Assembly (NCBI RefSeq): GCF_964204865.1
Contig: NC_135260.1
Location: forward strand, 8,742,001-8,806,000
DNA length: 64,000 bases
Reading direction: 5' to 3'
Source: Styela clava
Lineage: Eukaryota > Chordata > Ascidiacea > Stolidobranchia > Styelidae
Every line of letters starts with the position of its first letter. The stretch's first letter is position 1. Positions 12,801 through 22,600 of this stretch are shown in pieces. A program made the translations under genes and the position numbers. Under the pieces are notes generated by a model. It searched no databases, was not told the origin of the DNA, and saw nothing but the letters and a program-made list of their open reading frames with translations.

Positions 12801-15224
12801 GGCATAATTGCTATGGGATGAGATGGAAATGGGACAGAAAAATATGACCCATGGACAAGCCTGATTACTTCTTTAAAATGCCACGGCATCTGCGAACATA
12901 ATAATGTGAGAATATATTGCCCGATTATTACTTATCGATTTTAATCGGTAAGTATGTTGACAGGTATTTGTCTGTTAGATGCACGTGATATTTCACGAAA
13001 GTAAGATTGTATCTGCTGCAGATTTTGCATGTGCATTCATCATATCATATTGTGTGTGTGTGTGCGTAACATTGCTCTGTCTGCGATGTTGAGGGTTTAG
13101 GTATTTTGGTTACACGCCGCTTCGACATCGCCTGAATGGAATCGTTGTATAAAGCCAATTCGGATATAATCGGAACCATCCTTCGTATTTTCGGTGGTAA
13201 ATTGGGTATTGGCTGAAAACTGATCAAAACAATCCAGTTCTGTGTGTTTCAGCAGGATAAATTATTCAGAATGTGGCAAACCAATAAAGAACAATTTACG
13301 AGAATAAGTCATGAAAAAATCGTACTCCACAAAAATTGTCTAGTAAAATATTGAACGTGCGGAATATCGATAAGTCGGCGGTCTCCGTTCGCTATCTCGT
13401 ATTTAGTTTTAATACATATTTTTTGCGATCTTGCGAATTTGTTAACGCCGTTAGAAAAATCCTACTATCTGCTATAAATTTCCAGAAATTACAACTTAAT
13501 TTAGTACTTAATAAAACTATAATTAAAGTATCTTTGTGAATCAACGAAAAAAAATATTCATCGACATGCTTTAATATTAATTTAATTGTGATCATTTTAA
13601 TCTGCGATTGTGTTGACGAAATAAAAGCAATAAATACTACTTTGACAATCCGTGGACACAAAAATTCGTGGTAAAGTGCCTGATTATATTTTGTTTTGAT
13701 TCGTATTTTGGGGAATTCGACAAATCTGAGCTTGAGCTGTTCGTACAACACTTACGGCGCTCGTACTGTACGCACCAATGTGGAGGCAGTGAAGCAAAAA
13801 ATCCTATAGAGAACATGCGCTGATACGTATACGACGGTAGCACCCGAAATTATGCGATTTTCAATGTCTAAAAAAGCGTTTTTAATCGGTCGCGGACCAT
13901 CATAAACCAAAACTCATGATGTTCTTGGTTTTATTTCTGATTATTTTGTATTGCCGCTTTTTAATTTAGACGGCACCCTTGACACCTACCAGAAAAAAAA
14001 AATATTCCTCGTTGTTCGAGCTTGCGAGAAACACCATTTAAGTATCTATCTATCCACGCATGTGCCGACTCTTGTTTTTGTCGGAAATCCGCAAGTGAGT
14101 TGTGAAATCCAATCGTTTGAATAGACGACGCGCAAGTGACCTGTCGCGTCACCTGTTACCAAATTTTCGAATAGTAAATTGCTATTCTGATAGTTGAATG
14201 TTCGAATATATGTCCAGCCCGACTCATTATCCAGTAAATATTGACTTGATTGATGCTATGTGAATAAACTTGCTTTTTATGTTTTATGTAAATTATAACG
14301 TAAATTGTAATTTGGCTGATGGTTAAGTTTCGCAAAAACGTTTGCGTCTCGCAGAGAATTTCTGGCTCGTTGCGGACTCATTCAAACGCTCCGCCGACTC
14401 ATTTGAGACCGCGGACTCGGGTTAGGAAACACTGAATTCTATCAAATGCAAAGTGTATAATGCTTCGATGATTGAACAAAAGGCAACGCTCCGATTTCAA
14501 ACACACGACTGCTGTATATACATATGATATTGGTAACATATGCGATTGACAATTGTATCCTCACATAAAGATATACATAGGTGTGGTATGGTTAGAAATT
14601 AATAACTGGGCAGGTAAAATACAGTGTTACTACAAAACCTTTCCATATAATAAAGGACCGCGTTGTTAGATGAAAATGCTGATGTAAGTTTGTTCCTCAC
14701 CTGCAGGGCGGGCCAGGTCGCTGCCATGCAACGGTTCATTAAATTTTTTGTTGTTTCTGCTGCATGTTTTGATGGTTCTTTTGGTGAGTGGCGTCGCTGT
14801 GATTTCTTTCACATCGATTTTCAAAAGTACTTGGTTGTAGCGGAATCCTATGTAGTGTAAGAATGATCATACATTTATCACGTATAGCGGTTAAAATATG
14901 TCATATTTCACAATTTATGTTACTCAATATACGTACCGATAAACTAGACTATCGAATATTAGGATAATGTGTACAACCCAACTATATATATTTTTAGGCA
15001 CGTGTACAAATTCGTTTTAATAAGTATAATAACCAAAAAATGATTTATTATCACATAATTGTGATAATTTGCAGTGAGCTCTGTCGAAGTTCTCCCTAAT
15101 ATCGAATAATACAACTACAGTTGAAAATTATATATTTTCCGAATATTCCAGTCCAAACATGGCCCAGAAATAAAACAAATTTACCTTTCCCAAAACAAAG
15201 CCTTGCTGTAGAAAATATCGACAT
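3806..15224 (-). CDS. AGMAT: Agmatinase (ureohydrolase, arginase family), 9 coding exons
   Basis: Coding exons in order: 15185-15224, 9605-9713, 9340-9427, 9131-9245, 8819-8867, 5758-5956, 5350-5450, 4695-4858, 3806-3882. All introns are GT-AG, phases agree at every junction, and the joined length (942 nt) gives 313 residues. The family hydrolyses agmatine or related guanidino compounds to putrescine and urea with a binuclear Mn centre. All six expected ligands are present: His121 (GGDH), Asp144, His146 and Asp148 (HIDAHSD), and Asp236 and Asp238 (SFDIDGLDP). The C-terminal SPPYD block is also typical. The first exon encodes only 13 residues ([13 protein letters not shown]), a possible short mitochondrial presequence; it is the least certain exon but fits the phase exactly. 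The gene spans 11.4 kb because introns 1 and 5 hold transposon-derived repeats. Human AGMAT is about 40 residues longer, mainly at the N-terminus. Confidence 0.92.
4240..4460. repeat. Dispersed repeat in the last agmatinase intron (copy 1)
   Basis: About 220 bp that is similar, in the same orientation, to 24950-25170. Shared blocks include TTTATTTCGACT, CGTAATCAGCAT-like, AAAAACTGATT, TCACCTAAAATATTT and a run of CACAC. The family is unidentified. Confidence 0.55.
6298..8480. repeat. Composite DNA-transposon remnants in agmatinase intron 5
   Basis: Two direct copies of a block of about 180 bp lie at 6298-6480 and 6915-7099, built from GTGCTTATTTCTAAGA-type motifs. A second block of about 105 bp is repeated directly at 6489-6600 and 7836-7940. 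Inverted versions of the first motif (AAATAAGGACA, TCTTAGAAAT) occur at 7960-8000 and 8335-8455. The pattern is that of an inverted-repeat DNA element broken and duplicated by later insertions. No transposase frame survives. Confidence 0.6.
7231..7612. mobile_element. hAT-like element fragment
   Basis: Contains GCGGGCCACAA / TTGTGGCCCGC motifs and ends with CCAAGGTTG/CAACCTTGG next to CCACCCTG, typical of short hAT non-autonomous elements. The 7430-7612 part is similar, in reverse orientation, to 22455-22600. No target-site duplication could be read. Confidence 0.5.
11106..14434. mobile_element. hAT-like element in agmatinase intron 1 (decayed)
   Basis: About 3.3 kb bounded by inverted ends CAGTGTTTCCCGACC and GGTTAGGAAACACTG. 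The interior is about 70% similar by eye to the element at 39208-41352, sharing CGC(A)ATTACGCC, AAAAGAGCCG, TTGCCGCTTTT and AAAAGCGTTTTTA blocks. No intact transposase is left; the longest frames (about 120 codons) are unrecognisable. A clean 8-bp target duplication is not visible. Another element is nested inside. Confidence 0.6.
12429..12863. mobile_element. Nested hAT-like MITE with perfect 8-bp TSD
   Basis: A 435-bp element with inverted ends CAGACTTGTCC / GGACAAGCCTG and internal CCCATGGGATGGGA and GGGACAGAAAAATATG motifs. It is flanked by the identical 8-bp duplication ATTACTTC (12421-12428 and 12864-12871). It inserted into the older element at 11106-14434. Confidence 0.88.
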
Positions 15225-15660
15225 GGTATCTGGTAATGACAATACTCCGATATATGTATACTAACACAATAATTTAGGATTGACACGTATGGATACCTGA
15301 AAATAACAAAGCAACATTAAAAAAATAGCTAAACTAAAAAGACGAACATGACTAAGTTCCTAGCGACATAATTGTCTGACAATAAATGATTGAAGCGAAT
15401 GTCATTGTTAATTTAGCATAGGTGATATCCGTTTCAACATTGAACGATCAAATTACTTTCAACGAAACAAGTACGTAATAATATTCACTGCATTGGGTAA
15501 TTAGATCCTGTCGCACAGCAATAAGCGTGTACCTTACTACAACAATGCTCGATTTTGCAATACTATCAACTACTGGATGCGAGCACTTATATACCACTTT
15601 ACAAAGTGACTATAAACGTTATAATCGATTGTGTGACGTCACACCCGCCATTTTGTGTCC
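15225..15660 (-). promoter_or_regulatory. Putative agmatinase 5' region: splice acceptor, CRE and YY1-type site
   Basis: Upstream of the agmatinase ATG, a TTATTTTCAG acceptor ends at 15297, so the leader segment 15225-15296 is probably a spliced or trans-spliced 5' UTR. Further upstream a full palindromic CRE (TGACGTCA, 15634-15641) sits beside AAAATGGCGG (15645-15654, minus strand), a YY1-type core. The pair is suggestive of a core promoter; no expression evidence is available here. Confidence 0.4.
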
Positions 15661-17097
15661 AGAAATCTATCGCTATAAGATTCCTAACTGATTGAAACCT
15701 GCGATCGTTGAACAGTTGAATAAAAAAAATAATGCTCAATAATTCGGACCAAACTTTCGCAGCGGCAAAACGATTGAACTTTCTTCTGAAAAATTACTTG
15801 GTTGCATATGTTTCTCAGATAACTCGGCTCGGCGGTATGGTCGGCATATACAAAGTTAAGGTTAAAGCTATCCAACTTCACTCCATAAATCAACACCCAA
15901 TTAGACCAAAAATATTAAACAAAGAGATACCCTTTCTATTATAAAAATTCCTGATGTAAGTATCGCTACTTGCACAGAGATTATTTTAACAAACTGGCAG
16001 ATCTACAATACAAATTACACTACAGAAACTTGCAACTATTAGTACGGTACATGACATGATATTAAAATATGCGTATCGCAAATTTTCAACAGGGTTTACA
16101 TTGTCATATCAATAAAAATATACTATATGCATGGAATGAAGGATAACGGCATATGTCAAGTTTACAAGAACATCTAATAATCTGGAGTGTATAAAATAAT
16201 ATATTATCTATTTGACTTGAGCTCTTGCTGCAGTTTCACTAGCATACTGTTTTTCAATAATTTTATTTGAAAACCAGTCCGTTGCGTGAATATTTACCCG
16301 CAAATTGAGAAAACGTTTCAAAATGTCAAAATCTACATTGTGGCAAGATGGGAAATTAAATTCCAAGCAGTCAACTTTATCTGTCAGAAAAGTAACTGGT
16401 GAACATATATTATAAAAGGTATTAATATTGGATCGAAATATAGTTTATACTTCGCGCGAAAATACGATTGCTTTTTTGGATGGGTGGCATGAATATTGGG
16501 TAAAACTATCAATATTCAATATTTTATCATGTGTGTAGGACCGAAAAAGAGTTAGTAACGATCGTGGTCATTTACTGGGATTGGCACCTTTTATAGAAAC
16601 AAACAAATAATTTGAATCCCGCGTCTTTATAGGGTTCCGCCAGAAACATCAAGGCTAATTTTTCTCTGTTAGATATCATTAAAATTACAATTAAGTTTTA
16701 TCAACAAAACGTGGGAGACATGATAGCGACGCTAGATCACCTAGCAAATATTTTACGTTATCCGACGCAAAAGAATCGAAATAACACTGTAACACCAGTC
16801 GCGGCGACTGGTCTTTAAATCTTGTACGTTAGAAAGTACAACTTGTACGCCTCGATGAAATTCATTAGGCCGCACAATGTGCTAGCCATGCGATCTTTAC
16901 ATTCTATAATTTTTGGAGCAACTGTTGCAACAGCTCGTTAATTCAAGAAAAACTGAGAAAATCCTTGAGAAAATTCGGGCATTTCATTAGCTTCTGGAAT
17001 GATTCACCTAGGCTTTAAACGTTCGGCATGGTGTGAACAGGTATCACAATACGAGTTCAAATAATACCTGCTTTAAACATATGATTTAGGTTTAGGT
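15661..17097. other. Intergenic, nothing recognised
   Basis: AT-rich unique-looking DNA. The 70-codon opposing frames near 15684-15944 overlap each other and resemble nothing known. No repeats, RNA genes or transposon ends were seen. Confidence 0.35.
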
Positions 17098-17339
17098 GGA
17101 TCAACTGAAGAATCTCATCTAACCCTAACCCTACCAAATAATAAGTCCAGGTCAAATAAAGGATCAACTGGTATTCACCAGGTCAAATAAGGGATCAACT
17201 GGTATTATCGGCTTAGGTGGGTTGGGGGAGGGGGATATTCTTCAGTTGGGAAACGGGATCAACTGAAGAATCTCCACCCCAACTAAAGAATCCTCCCCAC
17301 CCCCAGGTGAGTCCGAAGGGGAGATTATTCAGTTGATCC
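17098..17339. mobile_element. Small inverted-repeat element (MITE-like)
   Basis: A 242-bp stretch starts GGATCAACTGAAGAATCTC and ends with its inverse GAGATTATTCAGTTGATCC. Inside are two tandem copies of a 34-bp unit (AGGTCAAATAA...GGATCAACTGGTATT) and G-rich and C-rich tracts. It includes a short AACCCTAACCCTA run that is not a telomere. Confidence 0.55.
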
Positions 17340-17750
17340 CTTTGGGTAATGACGTTTCACACTTGCGAGGGAAAGCGATAACTGTTTTTCATAAGGAACG
17401 CAGGGCTGCTACGTTACAACATAATTGCACAACAAAGTAATTAAAGAACGTCGTTGTTAACTCAAGTTGGCGCAGCGGACATGTGAAGAATTGGAGAACA
17501 TTGAATAAAATAGCTTATACAAGTCTACTGATGCACGATAAATTCTATCTAATGATACCATTCGAAAGCTATCTTTAACCTCCGCAAATGTGACGATATC
17601 ATATCAGGTTAAATCAAGAACAAATCGTAGTTTTTATTATTTAATTCAAAAGCTTTCCGGAAAAATTTCACGCTTTTCAGTTTGGCCGATTTTAGTACGA
17701 TAATCGCGAGATTTTATCTCCATCTCATAATTATAATTAGTCTCCTACAT

Positions 17751-19252
17751 CAGTGGTTCCCAACCTTTCTACCATGGCGGACTGGTAAAATTAAACAAAA
17801 TGTAATCGCGGACCGGCAAAACATTTCACATGAGGAAAAACTATCAAATAATGTGCCGGCCAAAAATTGAAATGGTTAGTACATAAAATAATACCATATA
17901 TTTGCATAATAAAATGCAGTGCTGGCCACCCATTATTCGTAAAAAAGGCACACATCTCACATAAAAAACATGTACATTCTAAATCATGTACAAACACAAT
18001 TACCACCAATTCCAGTAAGACTTTTGCTATTGTTCCGTTTCCAATACAGGATTGCAAACGAGGCATTAATAAAGGTTTTGCAACACGCAACTCTGCAGCG
18101 GCTCACAGTCGATTAATTTGCTTCGTTTTAATTTGAGCTAGAAGTAACTGGTTGAAAATTCGGACAACTGTTTGAGAGCTCAAGAATGAATTATGACAAT
18201 GATTATTTTATAAATCTGGACTGTAAAGTAGAGGTTTTATCATATCAATCCCTTAGCAGTTAATCGACGCACCAAACAAAATGAATTTATATTACACTGT
18301 CGTTGCTAACTTGGCGCCAGGCTCAAAATCCTGCTGTGCATAACTCAGAAAAGATCTCACCGGCCCATGCTTTTGTTACACGCTTTGTGACCACCTGCAG
18401 GGTCGCAACTAGAGCTGGGCATTTCGAATCGAATACTAAATTATTCGAATCGGTTCAGAGCTAAATTTCGAATCGCCGCCATCTTGTTTTCTTCTTTTCG
18501 CCAATGGTCGAGGTGAATTCCCCAATTTTTTTTTCATTGAAATCATATTTTTTCAACGCAATTCTAACATATGACTATTTTCTGTAGTGAGTTATTGATA
18601 AAACGTATTTGTTACTGTGTGTGAACGCTCAGTAATCTATTTGAGTGATGTATTCTATGTCTTCAGTAATTCATTTGTTAAGAGGACCAATTACTATGGA
18701 AAAGTCGCTTACAAATATATATATCCCAGTATATATTCGAGATTCGATTCGAAAAAATTATTTGATTCGATTCTGAAATCACAAGGTATTCGAAAATGCC
18801 CATCCCTAGTCGCAACAAGTTCATATCTCGCTGGGTGTCAAGATGAAGCTCTGGAATTGTATACTGTTCTTGAGAGTTTTCTGGTTGAAACAGAAAAATA
18901 TTCGTAACCTTTCATTTGGATGGTAATATTAATCAAGAAATGCAGTAATGCTGATTTTCATGTTTCTGAATCTTGCTAGATTTGACGAAGCGCTTTCGCG
19001 ATGAATCGGAACCGAAAAAGCGAAAAGTTTGATTACTCAAGATTACTTTGATGACGCCGCCGGGCCATTAATACCGCAATTATCAAATAATAATATGACG
19101 ACGGAGGAGAAATAATAATAAAGAAAAGAAGAAAAAATAAACCAAGGTAACTTCGTCTTCGGTAAAGCGATTGAGACGGTAGAAAAACAACAAAATGAAA
19201 TTTCTCGCGGACCGGCAAAAAAGCTTCGCGGACCGGCGGTTGGGAACCGCTG
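17751..19252. mobile_element. hAT-like element, 1.5 kb, non-autonomous
   Basis: Inverted ends CAGTGGTTCCCAACC and GGTTGGGAACCGCTG are followed inward by GCGGACCGGCAAAA repeats. Flanking 8-bp duplications TCCTACAT (17743-17750) and TCCTAGAT (19253-19260) differ at one base, as expected for an ageing hAT insertion. No transposase frame remains. A further element is nested at 18410-18808. Confidence 0.85.
18410..18808. mobile_element. Nested hAT-like MITE with perfect 8-bp TSD
   Basis: 399 bp with ends TAGAGCTGGGCATTTCGAAT and its imperfect inverse, ending TGCCCATCCCTA. It is rich in ATTCGAAT motifs. It is flanked by identical GTCGCAAC duplications at 18402-18409 and 18809-18816, and lies inside the element at 17751-19252, so it is younger. 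Confidence 0.88.
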
Positions 19253-20673
19253 TCCTAGATTGTCTCTCAAACAATATAAAACTTATCTGAATATAATATA
19301 AAGTTCGTGAGATATGAGGTTTCAAAATCGCATAACTCATGATAATAAGATAACTATCGCAACTTTCACGAAACCGCACGATTACAGTATTATTCCACTA
19401 GGCAAATAGCAAAAGAAAAATACTGAAATTACTCGAATAAAATGCAAAACAGTAACAAATCTCCAAACAAATTGACGAACGAAACCTCCTGACGAAGCTA
19501 AAACAAACCGATGCTGCCCCGTTCCTGTTGATTCGCCGGACACAAAATGGCGTCCGATATGCATCATTGCGCTCCGTGTCTTCCCTTGGTTTATAGTCAC
19601 TTTGCCACTTTACAACTGTACACTCGGACTAATTTAGTTGTCGTGCAAATCTGAGCGGTCAGGTCAAGAAATTGGACGATGTGCATAACGAGAGTCGACA
19701 AATTCAAAAACTGAACGTATATATAAATTTGTGCAATCATTGCGTAGCGAAGCATAATTAAACTATACCTCCTACACTTCTGGCTTAGCTACCTAGTAGC
19801 CGGAACTTAAAAATACTAAACTGCTTGCAACAGTTACGTTTTGGTACAACTATTGAATGTCTTATTATGCTGTAAATTAATGTTCACCGTTACAATGATA
19901 ACAGGAAATATCTACGTATTTGCAATCTATCAGAGATACTTCGTCAATGACTAACAAGCACTTACTTTTGAAAAGAACTAGTCGTCTTAAATAATCTTAC
20001 CTGTTAAATTTGCCAAACAAAGTCGCGATACCTCATATAAATTCGAACATATTACTGACAAAGGTGTTGCATCCACCACTGACATGCTGAGTTACGCAAG
20101 TAAATCTGATGGTGCTAACGGTAAGGCAAGAGATACCGAGTGGTACGGGAACAGCCTAGGAAATGGGAATTCCCGATACGGAAGTTTCACGTTCAACATT
20201 TCACGTTATAGTAAGACGAAGTCCAGCTGGTTGTGCATGCCTTATTGACAACTTCTTCCCTTTGCAATCTTGCGCAACAATCTATTATACTAGAGTTAGA
20301 CTACGCCTCAAGCGATATCCTATAGCACGTTATTGTGAGTCATTATTGAAAGTTACATCATTGTATCACTGATGACGCCCTCAGATCAAGCGACCAATAG
20401 CATGTTTGATGTGCCCGAATGCCTCGGAATGACGTAAAGTATTGTTTGAAACTATAATTTGATATTTCCTAATAACAACATGGATTGCACGAGTCAAAGA
20501 CACGCACGCGTTTTCGTACTCGAATTTGGCTAAAGCGTAACCGCCCGGGCATGGAAACCTAGGCTAAAATAATAGGGCAAATGTGTGTGATTGCTATCGG
20601 GTATATCCAACACCTCAGCATGGTGGGCTAATATCCACTAAAGCGTGGACTTGTTAATTTAAAAAAAGCTTTA
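19253..20673. other. Intergenic, nothing recognised
   Basis: No supported coding sequence. An AAAATGGCGTC motif near 19545 and a TATATA near 19718 are isolated. Short open frames on both strands have no family resemblance. Confidence 0.35.
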
Positions 20674-21272
20674 ATTGTAACACTCCACTCGTCAATATTT
20701 TGGATTGTGATGCTGCCGTTTGCACTGCCATGTTAACATTGAGTCTGGTTGCTTATTTGAAATATCAATCAACCAATCATTTATTTGGGACACTTTAAAA
20801 CTGTGGTATGTAATTTATTGATAGTTTTTGTAATTGTAACACTCCACTCGTCAATATTTTGGATTGTGATGCTGCCCTTTACACTGCCATGTTACCATTG
20901 TGCCTGGTTGCTTATTTGAAACACACTTTGAAACTGTGGTCTGTAATTTATTGATAGCTCTTGTGATTGTAACACACCAAACACCACTCGTCAAAATTTT
21001 GGATTGTGATGCTGCCCTTTACACTGCCATGTTAACATTGTGTCTGGTTGCTTATTTGAAATACACTATAAAAATGTGGTCTGCAATTTATTGGAAATTC
21101 TTTGTGTGAAGCGCTATGATAATAATATTTATTATGTACCTCACCAGGAATGATTTTCGCTAAACGTGAACTTCAAAGAACTATCAATAAATTACAGACC
21201 ACAGTTTTACAGTGTATTTCAAATAAGCAACCGGAAATGAATCTTATATTTGGTAAGGTACATAATAATTAT

Positions 21273-21475
21273 GGTGACCGTACATTTGAACCCATGTACA
21301 TTTGAACCCATGCGTATTTTCACGGGTTCAATTTATATGCGGGTGCTAAAACCCATGGGTTAGGGTTAGTATGGGTTTAACTATCCGTGAAACAAAAAAA
21401 ATTCCATAGGTGCAATAGCATACAGATGCAATTGTCATGGGTTCAAATGTACGTGGGTTCAAATGTAATGGAACC
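21273..21475. mobile_element. 203-bp MITE with 9-bp TSD
   Basis: Inverted ends (GGTGACCGTACATTTGAACC at the left, an inverse ending GGAACC at the right) enclose CATGGGTTC/GAACCCATG motifs. It is flanked by identical 9-bp AATAATTAT duplications at 21264-21272 and 21476-21484. A 9-bp duplication is typical of Mutator-like elements, but the family is not established here. Confidence 0.82.
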
Positions 21476-21541
21476 AATAATTATCATAGCGCTTCACACA
21501 AAGAACTATCAATAAATTACAGACCACAGTTTTAGAGTGTA

Positions 21542-22240
21542 GGGGAAGGTGGGGCACGTTGGGACATGGGGCACAGTGGAAAATCAGCTCTCACACTGAT
21601 TCTATATCCGCAATCATGTCCGCGGTTCGATGTTTCAATCCGCCCTTCGGTGAGTTACAACGCCCCCACAAACGGTCAACGAACGGGTAGAACGGCGCAA
21701 GCTATGAGGTGAAATTGGTGTTCGACAGTGTTTGATGCAATATGTGCTTAGAGACCTAGAGATGCGTTATATTTTGTGTAATATTATGGTTTTTTTTGAC
21801 CCATGGCCCAATATGGAATATATTCGAGAATCAATAATATTTCCAGATTTAGATTCGAAGAAGGAAATAATCAAATTTGTTTGCGAATTTTTTTTAAAAA
21901 TAACTATTTAAGTTGAACATTGATTTTAAAAATATTAAATCTTCAAATTTGAAGTCTCTCTGTTCTTTAGACGATTATGCTGATTAGTTGCTCATTTTTA
22001 AGGGCATACTTCGTTGAATTATGACAGACTGACCCATTGTGCCCCAGGGTCTGTCCGAATGTGCCCCACAAGTGGGGTACAGTGGGACACTTGACAGACG
22101 TTTTTCAAAGAATTTTGATAGTAAGAAGTGTGTCGCAAACCCCTCTACGCATTAGTCCCGCAAACTTAAGTAAATATGCAGAATTAACGGTTCAAAATAT
22201 GCAAAAGAAAAAAAGTGTCCCAACCTTCCCCACTTTCCCC
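21542..22240. mobile_element. 699-bp DNA element flanked by TA
   Basis: Inverted ends GGGGAAGGTGGGGCACGTT and GTGTCCCAACCTTCCCCACTTTCCCC (quoted in part: CCCCACTTTCCCC) are bounded by TA on each side. The flanking repeat exists uninterrupted elsewhere in the array (CAGTGTATTTCAAATAAGC), so the insertion point and TA duplication are read directly. A TA target suggests a Tc1/mariner-type mobiliser. No transposase is present. Confidence 0.82.
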
Positions 22241-22454
22241 TATTTCAAATAAGCAACCAGACACATCGTTAACGTGGTTACAGCCAGTCATTATATGTGG
22301 TTGAATCTGCGCTTTCGGTGCGGAACATCTAGTTTTACATATTCCTACATAGATCTAGCCTCCCGGAAACTATTAATTTGGCCTCATTGATCATTGGTGA
22401 AAAAGTTGAGAAAAGACTAGCAGATGAAAAATATCTCTGTTTGACTAACTATGT

Positions 22455-22600
22455 CAGGGTGGTCCAAGGTTGTCGGCCTCGCGGACCACACTATTATCTT
22501 CGTATTGTTCGCGGGCCACAATAGTGTCAGGAATAGGTAAACAGTGCAATACAAACTCAACGCTTTTATTGTCCAAACACATTGATTATTATTTGTCAGT
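22455..22600. mobile_element. hAT-like terminus fragment
   Basis: Starts CAGGGTGGTCCAAGGTTGTC and continues with TTCGCGGGCCACAATA. It is closely similar to the inverse of 7430-7612, in the agmatinase intron. The other end is missing or not recognisable. Confidence 0.55.

Larger units (their letters stand above)
20674..22285. repeat. Direct and inverted repeat array (foldback structure)
   Basis: Three direct copies of a unit of about 130-160 bp start near 20674, 20833 and 20966 (ATTGTAACAC...GTCTGGTTGC...AATTTATTGATAG). They are followed by inverted partial copies at about 21177-21238 and 21500-22285. A second inverted pair (TGTGTGAAGCGCTATGATAAT, 21101-21147, versus 21252-21500) forms the centre. 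Two smaller elements have inserted into the inverted half. The family is unidentified. Confidence 0.75.

Noticed and set aside
13392-13751. 119-codon minus frame inside the hAT-like element.
   Set aside because: No hAT dimerisation or catalytic motif could be recognised; likely chance in AT-rich DNA.
17115-17135. Telomere-like AACCCTAACCCTA run.
   Set aside because: Fewer than three units, within a MITE-like element; no subtelomeric context.
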